From assembly GCA_031216445.1 (NCBI GenBank), contig CM062213.1, positions 14,881,501 to 14,945,500 of the forward strand: 64,000 nucleotides of DNA, read 5' to 3'. The notes beneath the pieces were generated by a model. That model did no database searches and had not been told where the DNA came from. It saw nothing but the letters and a program-made list of their open reading frames with translations. Numbering within the stretch: position 1 is the stretch's first letter; each line of letters opens with the position of its first letter. The position numbers were made by a program, and so were the translations under genes. The stretch is from Lateolabrax maculatus (taxonomy: Eukaryota > Chordata > Actinopteri > Acropomatiformes > Lateolabracidae). Shown piece after piece: positions 40,901 through 55,900 of the stretch.

Positions 40901-43900
40901 CCACCTTACCAAGCTGCATTCTCAGAGGATCTTTCAAAACAACCCATCTTCTTAGGAAAATAGTTACATATTCTGCAAAATTCTGTACAATTTCAGGCAC
41001 AGATGCTTTTCTGCAATAACTCACAGGCAGCCTTTGCCATTTTCTGGTTAATGGCTGTTTCACAATTCCAATTGCTATTCTATTGAGGAAAAATGAATAA
41101 TAGAGCCTGACATGGTTAGTACCACACATCTAAATAAAGGAAGAGTTCAGAACCATCAGCGCCAGAGTTTAACTCGGAAACATCCACTAATAAGGTACAG
41201 AGACTTCCACCTCTGAATCCAAATTAGAGCTGCACAGCCACTAATAATTACGCATAGCAGCGATATTAGCCCCAGCTGTCTGCAGGAACATAGACTGTGT
41301 ATGTGTGTACGTGCACAATTCTTGTTAATTTACTCCTGCAGTGTGCTTCTCCTTGTGTGCAAACAACAGTGGAGTACAATGAGAGAGGAGAGGACACCAG
41401 AGACAGCCAATCATTTAATGAGCTGATTGAGGAGCAGCTGTTCCCACTGCCTGATTGGTGGCTGACCTTTGGGAGGGGGGTGAAGTAGTCCCAATCGACA
41501 GCAGGAAGGACAAGCGGCTAATAAAGCAGCAGCTCTGAGGGCTGCGTAAGTGACAGGGGAGATTATATGAACCATTAAACAAACTATTTTCCTTATGCTA
41601 AATCAAATGGATATTTAATCATGTCAGAACTTTTTTTTATAGTTAAAGATGATGCAATTAAGTTTGGGCAATTACAAAACTGATCAGCCACCAAAGCACA
41701 CATAGTACTGGAGTAATTGAAGTGATATTGTGTGAGTAATATCCTTTTGCAGGGCCCTGTACAATTTTGTGTGGTTATTTTCAGGTCTACTCCTATCACT
41801 CTCTAAAGAAGGCATCAACAGTTTTAGCCTAAAAATACAAACAGGGTTAGGCTGATTTTAGAGAAGATAACAGTAAACTTGAGGGAGGCTGTGCACAAGG
41901 ATTTCACTGTCTTTCTCCATATCAGATTACCTAGTTGTTGGCTGGACCTGACTTTGTATCACTATGGAAAATGCATCATCTGTGATTCACTTTTATCATC
42001 CAGAAACAAAGAACTTTGCATTTGACACATCAGCAGACAAATAGCTGCTTTTGAGTAGTTTCTGAGCAGATTTTCTGTATCTACAGAACCAATCACTCCC
42101 CTAAAATAACACGTATGATATATTTAAAAGGAAAATATGATCAGAGTGGTAGTGTACAAACTGATAACACAAAGGAAGATGAAGCAGTGAAAAGCAGGAA
42201 TGAAGAGAAAAAATGCGGCTGTGAAGCCTGACAGTTATCTAGAAACTACTGTGGACTCTGGAGCTTCAAAAGCTTCTACTCTGAGGAGTTCAGAGTGTGA
42301 TACTGTTGGGGTAAAGTAAGGCCACGCACTCTGGCTGAAACTGATTAGGCTCTGGATCAGCAGTGGATATCCTGTGAGAAAAGGGTCTAACACAAGGGTG
42401 ATTTGCTGTATGAGCTGCAGAGTAAAGATGTGGCAAGAGCAGCAGTTTTTAAACCAGATGACCTTGGTCACATTCATTTGGTTGAAGTCCGGTTTCACTA
42501 TGCGTCAGCACTGCTCAAGAGTCTTTGAACAAGACATCCTACTAGATCCAGGGATGCTGCTCTGTAGCGGATGCTACAGAGGGGGCAAATAAACAAGTGA
42601 ATTTCCCTACAGGGAAAAATAAAATATAAAGCTGTTACTATTACTTTAACAGGGCTTCCTCCAAGAAATTGGTTGGTGGAGGTGGTAAATGCTGCCTACC
42701 CAAACTCTACTGGGTAAAACTTATCATCAAACTAGTTTCAGCCTGGTGTTGTTATCGTGACCTACTGCTCTAAATAATTACTGCAAAGCGAATTATGATG
42801 GGATGATCAATCAATTTAGTTCCAAGATTAAATATGTAGTCTTCACTGTGTGAATTAATCACTGTTGTTTTGCCTAAAGCTTAATATATTTGATAAAAGG
42901 GTAATAAATTCTTCTGACATTAGCGTAGGCTCCCTGTATTCTAGGCGAGGCAGAGGGCCTCCACTATGAAACACTGCGGGAAACTCTGTTGAAAGTAAGT
43001 ACATCCTCGATTTCTCCGCCCAGTCAGAATATTTAAAAGCTGTTGGGAGCAGCCGGGGGCTAGGAAGAGAAAACAGGTGTACCTAGGTGACACACTGACC
43101 CTCGCTCTCGGCTACTTTTAGCTACCATGGATAGCAACAACTCTCAGGGAACTGCCACTGAGCGATCGTGTCAAGTGGAGATCCTATCATTAAAAATTCC
43201 TCTTTAATGTAAGTGGCAAGAAGCAGTTGATGTCCTCAAACTTTTGAGCTTTATTGAATTATTTTTCCAACCTGACTTGGGGCAGCATGAGATAGTGGAT
43301 GCTGCTGGTGTCCTTCGCTTCGACAGAGGCAGGGTCGATGAGGTGACGCAGATTCTGGTACATAATCTCTGTAATGAAGGGTGTGAAGGGAGCCTGAGGG
43401 GAAGGATGGTAGAATGGAAGTAGACATGAAAGAAAAAGGAAGAGAAAAGATTATTTGATGCCATGTACTGTAGTTAATTTACATTTTCTGACATGTGGGT
43501 CAGAAGAAGCTGTAAAATCTGCATACAAATATTTATTTTACTGTAGCTTCTTTCCTTGATTGGAGCAAAAGTTCAAACTGAATTGTGCCAGATTGAGGTT
43601 ACTTCTTAAGGGATTCTCCATTTCTACCACAGCTAATGAATTTGTATAGCTCACAGCTGATCTGTATTGATCTGGGTTAGACTAACTGGCTCTTAGCGTG
43701 CCTCTCGCCTAACATGCAAACATCTTTAATGTGTTATAAATAAAAACTCCTACTGCTCATGCATTATTCATAGTCCTGCAAGTGCACGCACGCGCAGACA
43801 CACAAACACACAGACAAACACACACACAAACACCTTCCACACCAGCATTATTTCTTTTTGTCATGAATACACAAAAGCAAAACCTCACCACAAGAAATTT

Positions 43901-46900
43901 CCCCCATACAATCTCTTTTCAGTCTCAGTCTCACACACAGAAACAGAATGACTCACCATCAGCCTGCACATGGAAAACAGAACACTGAAGAGGGTTTCCA
44001 GCGCCCACAGGCAGTCCTCAGTGCCACTCTCTCCCTACAAAGTTCACACAGGCATCAATACAGTCAGTCCCCTTGGAACAATGAAAAGATAAAAGTGCCC
44101 AAGCAGACATCAGAGCATGTATCCCCAATCCATGTCAACCAAATGCTGACCAGGAGGGCCACAAATGGATTGCTATAAAATGTTTACAGATGGAGGTTAT
44201 GATGAAGAGATTAAGTGGTAGCTTAAATTATCATTAACCGAATGAATAATGTATGTGCTTAACAAAGCAACAACAAAAAGAAAGATACAGGACATAAACA
44301 ATAAAAAGTAGCATCAGCTGTATTTATTCACTAATGTATACAATACTACTTTTTACTCATCAGATCTTACAGTACTACTAGTGATTGCTACTCTTGGGAC
44401 TCCACATATTTTAGTAATAGGCTGCTGTCAGAATCCTGCATCTTCCTTAAATAAAAGCAACATTAGCTCTAAACAAGCACTAATTCAGAGCTTTTATCTT
44501 ACCTTTAGACGGCGTCTGTTGGTCCTGACGTACCAGTTGGTGAGCATGTCCACAAACTTGACCAGGCGAGGCACGACAGTGTACAGGCGGTAAGCTGCAG
44601 AAAGAAACTACTGTCAGTTTATTTACGTTTAATATAGACACAACCGAATAGGTTAACAGGTGGATTTTAAGATATGAAGTTATCTTTGTAGTCACTGTCC
44701 AGAAAAGATTAGCAGTGTGTTTGGAGAGCATCTGTCTCACCGTTCATCTCAGCCTTAAAGAACTGGATAAGGGACTGTGTGAAAGACTGAATCCATTTGT
44801 CCATGATGTTGTCACTCTGCTTCGCCTTACTTTCATTGTACAGGAACTGAACTTCATCCTCCTTACACATAAATACACAAGCACACACACACACAAAAAA
44901 AACACCGTTAAACGAAGCATTAAGCATTACTCCTCTGATGATTTGATTTGATAAACAGAACAAGGACACACAATAACATTCATATGAAGCAGCTGAAACC
45001 ATGAAACCTGTACCACATATAAGCAAGATACACAGAAGTAGCAATTTGGACCTGAACACAAAGAAATGTGAGCCATCTACAGGCAATGAAAGGAAGTTCT
45101 GCAGCAATTTCGACACCACTAACAGGCCAAAAGTGTTATAACTGCAGTTTTTGTTTTCTAATTTCTGTGGGTATGTCTGTTAGAGTAATGTTGTTTGAAA
45201 TAACTTGAACTATAAACTCGCCAAATAGTACTTGCCAATACCCGATCCAGGATTTTAGGCTGCATCGGAGGCATTTCCGATACTGGTATTGGTACAACTC
45301 TAGAAGTAATGACCTTTTATTCTGTTCGTTCCATATGTACCTTCTGTAACCTTTGTACGTTCTGCACCAGGAAGCGATAGGCATTGTACCAGGGCAGGAA
45401 GACATCCTTCAACACGTCTCGCACACCTTCCTCTTTGAATCGCAGGTTCTCAGCTCTCACTACAGGAGAGTTGATGAGGTACAGTCTACAAAGGAGTTGG
45501 AGAGTGTGGCAGGGTTGATTGTGGGTGAGGGAACACATACAGTGTGTATACAGGTAACAACTTGCAGCCTCACTTGAGTGAGGCTGTACTGTTTGCTGTA
45601 TTTGTAAGTGGACCTATACAAACGTGGACCTTTAAGTATGTTTGTTCATATTGAGGACAGAGAGATGTAAAAACAAAGCAAGAGTAGTCAGGATAAACTT
45701 TGCAACTAAGCAGTGTTGCCCCATTTACACATTCAACAAAGTTACTTAAGGCACCATCTCAAGAGTGTTCTGGGAAAACTAAGTTTGCACCTAGGCAGCT
45801 TTTTTACAAAGCGGTGGTCCACATACAGTACAACTACAACTGAGATTTATGCAAGTTTAATAAATGGTACATTTTTGCAATGTAACAAATAACCATTCAG
45901 TTTGTCTAGATTTATCTAATAAGGTTAGAGATGTTCTAAGCTACTATGAAGGATTAGTATCTGGGCCAGTGAGGGTATATTTCAATATCTACAGAGCACC
46001 ATTAAAGGAAAGTTGTGAGGCAGGCTACATTTTCTTAATGCAAGCCATTCAGCTGTCAAACATGTCTGAATTGAATTGGCTTTACCAATAAGGCTAAAGG
46101 TCCACCTTGAATATGTTCAAATCTTAAAAAAATAAACCAACAGAATCTCTGCAAATTAACCTGTTCTCTTCATTAAAGTAAAATAAACACATTGTTGACA
46201 GGACAATGACATAATCGGAATATTCCGTATCAATATAATAGTCTGTGGCAGGCCTCAGCACACAGTGTGGACTGGTTAAAAAAGGTTTGATGATGGTTAT
46301 GGAAGTGAGCTAATATGATGCAACTTCATGCAATAGGCCATGAGCGATTTTAATAGCAACTCTGAGATACATTTGAAGTAAAATGCAGAATAGACAGAAT
46401 CATCAGTTGGTGAACTATCTTTTGGCACCTTAAAATGAGCCCCCGTGAACACAGAAAGAAAACCCTCACAGGTTGTACTTCAGTCTCTCACTGGTTCAGT
46501 TTTTATCAATTTTTTTAATGGCACAAAAGAAATATATTCTATTGTAAATGGAAGCCTTAAACAGAAGCAGTCGCCTTTCTTTCTTTATCTCAGCAGCTCA
46601 CTCTTCATCAGTGTATATGTGAGCATATGGCGCAACTGCATAGTGCTTTATTCATTAGGCCATATGGCCATGGCACTCTTACTGCTCAGGGCAAAGGAGG
46701 GAATGTATGACGCAAAACAAGTTGTGTGTGCATATGGATGTACAGAATGCGTGAGAGTTTGTATACTGTATGTAGGACTAAGAGCGTGCCTAGTTAAGCA
46801 TAGATATTGATTCAAACCTTTTACAACCATGCCTGCTAATGACATAAGGTAGGTTAACACACAGAGCCCTGCCACCGGCATAAAGGCATTCATGCTTCAG

Positions 46901-49900
46901 AAAGACACACACTCGTTCACATTCAAGCACAGAGCTGACCTGAGGGCATCAGCTCCATAGTTCTTCACTATCAGTCCTGGATCTGGGTAGTTCTTCTTGC
47001 GTTTGCTCATCTTCTGTCCATCGCTGCAGGAATGAGACAGGCAAAGGCATTAATGCACATACACATGCATGCATGCACAAAAGTGCATGTTTGAAACCAC
47101 GCACTTGGTATTCAAATTAGTCCTTCCAGGTCAGCAGGCCTATGAGCACCGAGCTGCATTTAGACCCTGGGGCTGAGGACAAGTAGCCCTATTGTAGAAC
47201 AGCTCTAAGGGCTAAATGTTACAGCACACATGCCACACTGATCATGAGAAATGGCAGAAAATCTAGGAGATAAATGGGCAGGTGAAGAAGGGAGAAGAAA
47301 TAAAATACAAAAATGGCATTAAAGAGGAGGGAAAACAGTGTATTAGTGGTGGTAGACAAGAAAAAAATATGTCTACAAGATACCATAGAAATGTGTTCAA
47401 AACTGACTGAAAGGGTAACGTTGGCAATATCCTGTATTTTTTTTTAGTGTCAACAAATCCTATTGAAAACCAAACCCAGATCCTGACATTGACTATTACC
47501 TGTTTGGCCAAAGGAATAAGCTACTGATACACAGTAGCTTATTCCTTTGCGCCATAGACCTCCAATATTGTCCAAAAACAATTTAGAACACATCAGTGAG
47601 CAACACTGTTGCACTGGCAGACACGTTCCTTCATTACTATGAACATGGGCACTGTAGTTTATTTTCAGTCCCATAAACACTGTTTGCAGCCGTAAATATT
47701 CACTAGAGCACCAAACAAGTGGCTAAAATAATCTTGAACAAATGAACCATGTTTGACTAATGTTTTCTAAAAAAAAATACTGTGCAGGAAGTTATTTATC
47801 CTGTTTTTAAAATGTAAGTATATATTTGTGATTTGTTTGTTTTGATGTCTGTCTTTAGTGGGATCAAGAGTGCCACAAACAGTGAAGGAACATTTTTGGT
47901 TTTCTTGGTGATCTTTTCACAGCATTTGTTGAAAAAGAACAAAAATATAGAATAACACCAGCCTTTATCTAGTTGCAAATAAAAGAAAGATGAGAAGAAG
48001 AAAGAGTTTGTTTATAAGTCAATGGTCTTACCTAGCGAGTACCAATCCGTTAACGATGACATTCTTAAAGGGCGGTTTACCAAACAGTGCTGTGGACAGA
48101 ACCAACAGGGTGTAGAACCTAAAGCAGGATACAAAAAGATAGTAGAGGTCAGGGTAACAAGTAGTACTGAAACATTACAATTCTAACTTCTCGGCAGTAG
48201 GATTGAGAAAAATACATGTACTACTTTAATCTGTCCATTTATTATTCAGCCATTTTCCATTATTTAAAACTTAATTCAAAACTATTAATTATTTCTGTCC
48301 ATCCATGGATTCATGCTCTGCCCTTGTCAATTCTCTCAATTAACTCAGCAGGGAAGTTCTCTATGTCTGTATCCTTCATCTGTCAACCTCTTTTTCATCT
48401 ATCCCTCCATACATTTATCTATTCATCCACAGCTTACCATCCCCTTGTCTGGTCAATGCCTTCAGCGATGAAGTCTGCTGGGAAAGTGTCCTCAAACTCC
48501 TTCCTGTTTTCAAAGGGGTAGTGGACTTGGGCGTAGGGCATGCTGCCACTCTCAAACCAGCAGTCAAACACCTCTGTGATCCTCCGCAGTATGCCCTTAC
48601 CACACCGTGATGGGATCGTCAGACTGTCAATGCTGGGCAGAGAAAGTGTAGAGAAAAGGAGGGAAAGAAAGAGAAAAGAGTTCCAGTTGTTAAGACAAAT
48701 GGCAGCAATACCAATTCACCAGTTCCGTTTTATTTTTGGTTTTATTACTGCCATGGGGAGCTTTTTAAACATGTATACACTTTGTGGATCCACGGGTCTA
48801 TAGGCGTTTTGGCTGCAGTCCAAAACAATGATTATATAATCTTTCATTGCTGGGAACAAAGTTTAGGAAAGAAACAGTGGTGCTTATGTTGTGCTGACAC
48901 CCACTAGAATAGCGTTGGTTATTGCTTTATGCTTAAAGGATATGGATTAATTTACTCCATATCAAACTCACACTCCCTCAGATTTAGTCCATGAACAAAA
49001 TAATTGTTTCTTCATTAATGTTGGTTAAGCAAACAGATGGAACAGGGAAAGAGATGAACCTGGGTTATGTAGTATTTAAAAAGTGTCAGCCTGTGTGAGG
49101 TGCACACAAATCTAGATTAGTTCCATTATTCTGGGCAAAAAAACCCAGCAAAACAACAACAATAAATCATCATATATCATCATTATATATCCACAGAAAG
49201 TTTATTTATTTTCCCCTCCAGCAACAACCTGGTACATATTTCCAGATTTTTTAGCAATCAGGCCTATAAACGACAGATTACACCTTTAGTAATCAGCTGT
49301 TGGCTACTAAAGCTGCTCTGCTGTCGTACTCTGCTGCTCTTAAGAGCTCTGCTCCTGGGCCTATTAAGAAAAAGGAGAGTGTTTAGCAGGAATTTTCCAA
49401 AAATAAGGGCATTGCCGATTACAGTTTGACTAGTTTAATACGTCGTTTTGCTTTGGGAGCTGGCCACTTCACACCTTATAATGTGAACAGTCTGTTCATT
49501 TAGCTGATAAGAGATCCACATGTTTTTTTCTACTTAGTAAAGAACAATCTTTCCTGTGCCCAATTTTTCCCCGTCGGTCAAACAAGTCAAAGCTATGGAT
49601 CAATGACTGGTCACATCAGCAAATCAGCCAAATTCTGTGCGATATTAATTTCTTTTTCTTGTTCAGACCATCAGGGAAAAGGCGAACAATGCATGCTGCT
49701 CAGAATAATTGCCGTCCATGAATCTTCTGCCAACAGCGCTGGGGTCTCTCCCTCTCCTCAGTCAGTATGTGTGGCGTGTGGGGCAGGCAGGAGGATGGGG
49801 CTAGCCGCAGGAGTTCAGTTGTGGGGGATTTCTATGGTTACGGTGACGCTGCATATAATATACAAACCTTTGCATTCTTGTAAATAGATATTGATTCATT

Positions 49901-52900
49901 AATAGTTTTTGCAAAATCAATAAATAGATAAATAAATCGTTTAGTTCAGTGATCAAATTGTCAAATTATATTTCAGTTGCTTTTTGTGAGTTGATAGAAA
50001 TGTAACTGATTGTGTTAAATGGGCATATGACATTGTCTCATTTTAATTTTTCAATTGAACTGAATTGTAATCCTTTGTGATATCAGCAAATATTGTATTG
50101 TCGTCCAAAGAATCGATATAATATTAAAATCCAGATGAAACACCCCTACTATAAAGCCAGCTTGCTTGCAAGTCTTCCACTTTTATTGAAGTGCAGTACT
50201 ACTTCACTGGAGACAATGACATATAGATATAATTAAGCATCAGTTTAATTGAGGGAATCTCAATTCTCAGGCTTCCTGATCAGCTGCTTTTGTGGACAAT
50301 GACTTACTAGTTAACATTAACTACAACCCTACAAACCAGGTAATGCTTATGCAGCTTAAATTTACTACACAAAAAAAAAAACTAAAAACTATGTTCTGTT
50401 GTATTGGTCATTTTAACGGAGCTGTGTGAAACTTTACAGCTATTAATAAATAAGTTAAAAAGAGTTATGCTTCAAACCCCTTTACACTTTTCAAACCCGG
50501 TTTTAAAATATCTGATAAACTGCAACAAAATTAATTATAACATTTTTAATTAGATGACACTTTTTTATCTTGAAGAATAAAATAATTTTAATTGCTTCCA
50601 GACCTGCACAGGAACCCTGAACATACAACCCAAACACAAGAGCAGGACGAGGGGCGACCTCTTCCTCCCCCATCGATTCAAGATGGCCAACTCCATGGAA
50701 GTAATTAAAAGGTAATTAGCGGATGAAGAGCGGAAGAGTAAAGTGATCTGTGTTCCACAACACCCGTCTGGTCCAGGCAGACAGGTCGCATTAGAGAACC
50801 AGAGGGCAGATGTAACATGGACAAATTCATACACCAACACACACATACAAGCACAGACATCATATCCTGTGAGTCCGAGGGTATCACACTATCACAGCTG
50901 ACGCACACCGCTGTGTGCATGTTCAGGTGGCTGATAATCTCGGTGTTTGATCAGTGACTCACCTCTCCCGATGCAGATCAGTTACTTTGACTCCGGTCAG
51001 TTCCTCCAGTTCAGCCATGGACCCGACACACACCACCTGACGAACAAACACACACACAAACGCGCACAGTACAGCTTGAGAAAGCAATATCACAAAACAG
51101 CATTCACAGTAACAGATTTCCTGAATAAGAAAATAAACTATTATTGATGAAATGATAAGTTGATTAATCAATTAGGTGATCTAAAAGAAAATTAATAAAC
51201 GCAAATTTGAATAATCAACTGTTTAAATCATCAAGCACCAACATTTGCTGGTTCCAGCTTCTCAAACATGAGGAGTTGTTGTTTTTGGACATTTCTGACA
51301 TTTTATCAACAACGAATCAGTGAATATTATTATTATATTATATATATATATTATTATTATTATTCTCAACATTGCAGCGTGTATCAAAATTGTCAGTTGA
51401 TGTTATGTGCTTATGATGAAAAAAGTTAGAATCGCCTGATATATTGTTATTGGATTTTTTAAACCCCCAGATATCAATATCCACCTCAGAAATCGGCCTA
51501 AGAAATCCAGTATCGACCAGGCTGTACTTTACAAAAAGCAAATAAAATGGATTAGCTTGTACAATTAAGTATCATCAATGTATTAAATGCATTACTGTAT
51601 CATCAGTGACTCAATCACCCTTTTTTTGTGAAGGTTCTTTTTATTTAAGGGAATAGTTTGGCATTTTAGGAAATGCGCTTATTCATTTTCTTACCAATTG
51701 CTGAATTTGAAGACGTATGTTATCGTACCGATGTACAATATTAAAATAAATAGCACCATTTGATGTATTGTATCAGAGTCAACTTTAAGCTAATGATGCG
51801 AAAATCGATAACACTCTAATGTCTGTCCGGTAAATATGTTTGTTTGTTTTTTCAGTCTATGTTCAGACTAACGACGACAAAGTAGCTGGTTACAAGTGAA
51901 GTTTCAATCAAAGCTGGCGACTTTAAGCTACAAACTGCAGCCTGACACATTGCGGCGTGATTGGCGTGACGCACTACGAATAAAGTTGACCTGGCCTCAC
52001 CTTTCAGATTGGTATGCAGAAAAAGAGTCACCTGGTTGAATGGTGCTCTCTTTCATTACAGGATTTTAGCCAAGTTGACAAAAAGTGTTGTTCTTGTTCT
52101 TTGCAAGAAAGGCAAAGTGCATTTTCAAAAAGGTCAAACTATTCCTTTAAAACTACAGGAATTGAATTAAACCCTAACTTTAAGTTATTTGTTTAAAGCC
52201 TGCATTAATTGGGACTATCAATGCTAAACCTAATTCTGAACTATTTTTCTGACTGTTTTTGTGTTAAATTATCACAATACAACCCAAGTTAAAAGTAGGC
52301 CTACTTCAACACACTTCCTGAGTAACTTTATCTTAGAAAGTATGGTAAAGTGTGTTATTTAGTTTCCTCAGAGAATTAACCTGTAGGCTCTGCTCCAGTT
52401 TTACCAAAGCACCAGGTAACATGGCCCAGATACAGTCTGATACACCACCGTCAGATAAAAAAAGGAGACAGAGTAAAAGAAACACATCCTGAAAAGACAG
52501 GAGACGGATAGAACAAAAAGAAAAGATACCGTGTGACAGAAATTGTACTGCCACACACAGAGAAACAGACACACGTTAACAGCTTTAGTTTCGGGTGTGT
52601 GATTGCCGCTGAGGGGTGCGTGAGGGAGGCACCAGGGAGCGTTAGTGCTCTGGAAACAGTCACAATGCTATTTCCAGCAAGCAGGTCGCTGGCTGTCCCT
52701 CTTTCAGCGAGGGGACCAACACTTCATTTTTCAAACGCTCAAACAACCCAATTCTGACATCTCTATTCAGTTCAGTCTACTTCATATAGTCAGCCGGGTT
52801 TTGGCAATGAACATCCATAACCAGAAAAACATTTACAGTTCGGCTGGCTTCTTTTTCCTCTTCCTTTTATTTTCTTCCTTCGCTTTTCATCTTGCATTTT

Positions 52901-55900
52901 TCCCCCTTTTGGCGTCTTTCACTTCCTCATTTTCTTCACCGGCTAATTTATTCTGTACACCCCCCCTCCTTATTTTTCGTGTCTTCCTTCCTCCCCCCCG
53001 ATCGCAGTTTGTCTTGAGGACCTTTCAAGTCGCCTTAACCGGCATGAAGAGAACCCAAACACATTTTGGTTTGCGTTTATTTGCTGTTTATATTAATGAA
53101 TCATTCATGTGCTGAGTTTACGGAGGCACTTGGTAATGGGGCCTGAGGGGAGCTGACTTTGACTGCAGTATGGAGTCACGCTACACTCCCTGGTTTGACA
53201 CCATGGTCACACCACTCGGCCATGCCAGAGAGTCTCTCCTACACAAGCCTTCACACGCAAAAAAATGGTTAGATATGCTAAATTATGTGAGTGTCAGAAA
53301 GAGGTCAGCAAGAAAAATTTCCACCGCTTCAAATTATGAGAAAAGCTGGATTTCCGTACCCTCGCAGCAGACCAATAGTCCTTTGAAAAGACACAAGACA
53401 TTTTTCCCCGACATTTTATTTCTACGGATAATAAAAGTGAGAGTTATGGAGAGTTCAACTTTTCAATTATGCCCTCTCATGCTTAGCCCAGATTGATTTG
53501 TGAGCGCTGCCAACGCTGCGATCAACTCCCTGAGAAAAAAATAACTGTCTTGGTATTTGGTCATGACACAGACAAATTGTGTCATCTCTGCAGAGTACAA
53601 AGACATATTAGAAGCATTAAGTACTCTATTAAAGCAAAACAAGTGCGTATCTGTTGTGTTTCGTGTTTTCCTGACCTCCTCAAAGTCGTCGCTGACCCAG
53701 AGAGGGATCGGTGTGCCCCAGTAACGGTTTCTCGAAATTGCCCAGTCTCGCGCATCTCTCAGCCAGTTCCCGAAACGTTTCTCCCGCACAAACTCTGGAA
53801 TCCTGCAGAGATACAAGAGAGATTATGATGAGTGATCTGTTTTTGGTTATTCTTTTAAAATGTGATGTGATTTCAACAACAATGACACAATCAGCTGTGC
53901 ATGGAGGATCGAGGTCTACTTTTGCTTAAAATTACACAGTAATAGGAATATTGCTCTCATACTCATGTTTAAACCTCATTAAAATACTACTTACAACCAC
54001 CAATTCGCGTAGAAACCATTTAATCAGGTTTCTGCAGGGTTCAACAAGATAAATTTAAGATTTTTTAAGACCTTTTCAATACCATGCAATGGTAAGCAAT
54101 TTAATAGCTGATTCACAGTCCTAATGTCCAAAGTATGAAAATGCAATAGAAAACCGGTAGGGACAATATGTCATAGAATTATTTATTATTATATAAAATC
54201 TTTTCAGTACTTCTCAGCAGTATATAACAATAATTCCTAATGACATGATTAATGAAATTAAAGCAACCTGGACCTGAATAAGCTGCATAAAATGGATAGA
54301 TGGATAAGCCAATTACAAATTGATTTATTCATTTATTCAAGTTTTTGCCAAAAGTTCACACTTGCCCACTATGCATTGATGAGCTTCCTAGCTACTGTAG
54401 CCTTTTTTAAGATGTGCAGATGCCCTGTTAATTTTAAGTGCAATACATTTTCTCACAAAAAGAGTGGCCATTATTATTATTTCTTTATTGAGCTGGTTTC
54501 TTTTCCTCTTCTTCCACATTTTAGCCCTGAAAATAAACTGCACTGCTTTCTTTATGAAGCTCAACTGCAAAGGTTAACGCTCCCTTCAAGGCATCTTCCT
54601 CCTTTTGCACCCCTTTTCTGCTCTCCCCTTTCCCTATTTTGCCTCGACGGATTTCTAGCTCTAATCCACTATCTCACAATCTCTTCCCTCTTTCAGTGGA
54701 GTATAAATCGTCGTCAGGATCCACGCGCTAAGCAACGAGTTCATCAATTCCCATTTGTAGGAGGCATTTCTATTTAGGCCCCTAATATATCAATTTAATG
54801 ATTTTTTTTTTTTTTTTTTTTGCTTCTGCTCACCAACCCCCTTCTAACACTCCTCCACCCGTCAACCTCCCTCTCTTGCTTCATGCTAAATGTAGAACTT
54901 AAAGTGTGCTGTCTTGTGCTCGAGACGCACAGTAGAGCCATTTAATATGTACCGGCTTCTATTATAAGTCAAAGACACTGGGGATGGATACAAGAGGGAC
55001 ACCGAGGGACAGAGGTTGTGGTCAGGGAGGGGACCGACTGAGCGCGTGCATGATGGAAAGAAGGAAAGGAAGATGGGAAAAAAAAAACAGAGGGAAGAAA
55101 AAGAGAAACAGCGTTCAAGGACAATGTGCAACTAATCGGGCATTTGCCCATTCGCTAAACTCATCCTCCTGAACAGTGATTGTCCAATTAAGCTTTGGAT
55201 TTATCCATATGTTGAAGCAGTGTGCAGCGGGCTGTACTAGAAGCAACACTCCATACAGACAAAGTGTGGTTGGTGGTTTCTTTTTTTTTTTTAACTCTCT
55301 CCAAAACCAAAAATATGAGACCAATACGGGAGTTTGTTTAAAATGTGTGTTTATCTGCTCTTTCTCTGCAAATGTTAACATGTCCGGCTAATTAGTTTAC
55401 TACCTACAGTTGTAACCAAACCCGGCGTTTCTTCAAGGCCAGGGAACATTTTTAGTTACAGGTTTTATCACCACTAACTGTTCAACAGTGTAGCATTTCC
55501 CCACTTAGTAGAAGTTGGTCCTGGATGCTATTATATTAGAGTGTAGGGTAACATTTGTTGCTCTGTCCTGATTTGGTTAAGTTTACACTCCAACAACCCC
55601 AGCCAAATTCATTGGTTAGTTGTCATCGTACTTGAACTGAAAAATCTAATCTCTGTATTGCTTGTCCCAGTATGTTAGACTAGCAGCTAAACCGTGTAAG
55701 GTCAGAATTAACTCTGACCTTACACTCTCTCTCTGATCTTTCCTGTAAGATCAGAGAGATCTTACTAAGAGTTTGGAGTGACAGACTGTTGGATTTGAAA
55801 CAAAGAGAGAAACAAAAGTCAAATGTAGGAGAAGTCATGTCTGATTCCTGCCTAATCCAACCGGAGTCATTTTAGGACCAGTCCATCAATACCACATTTT

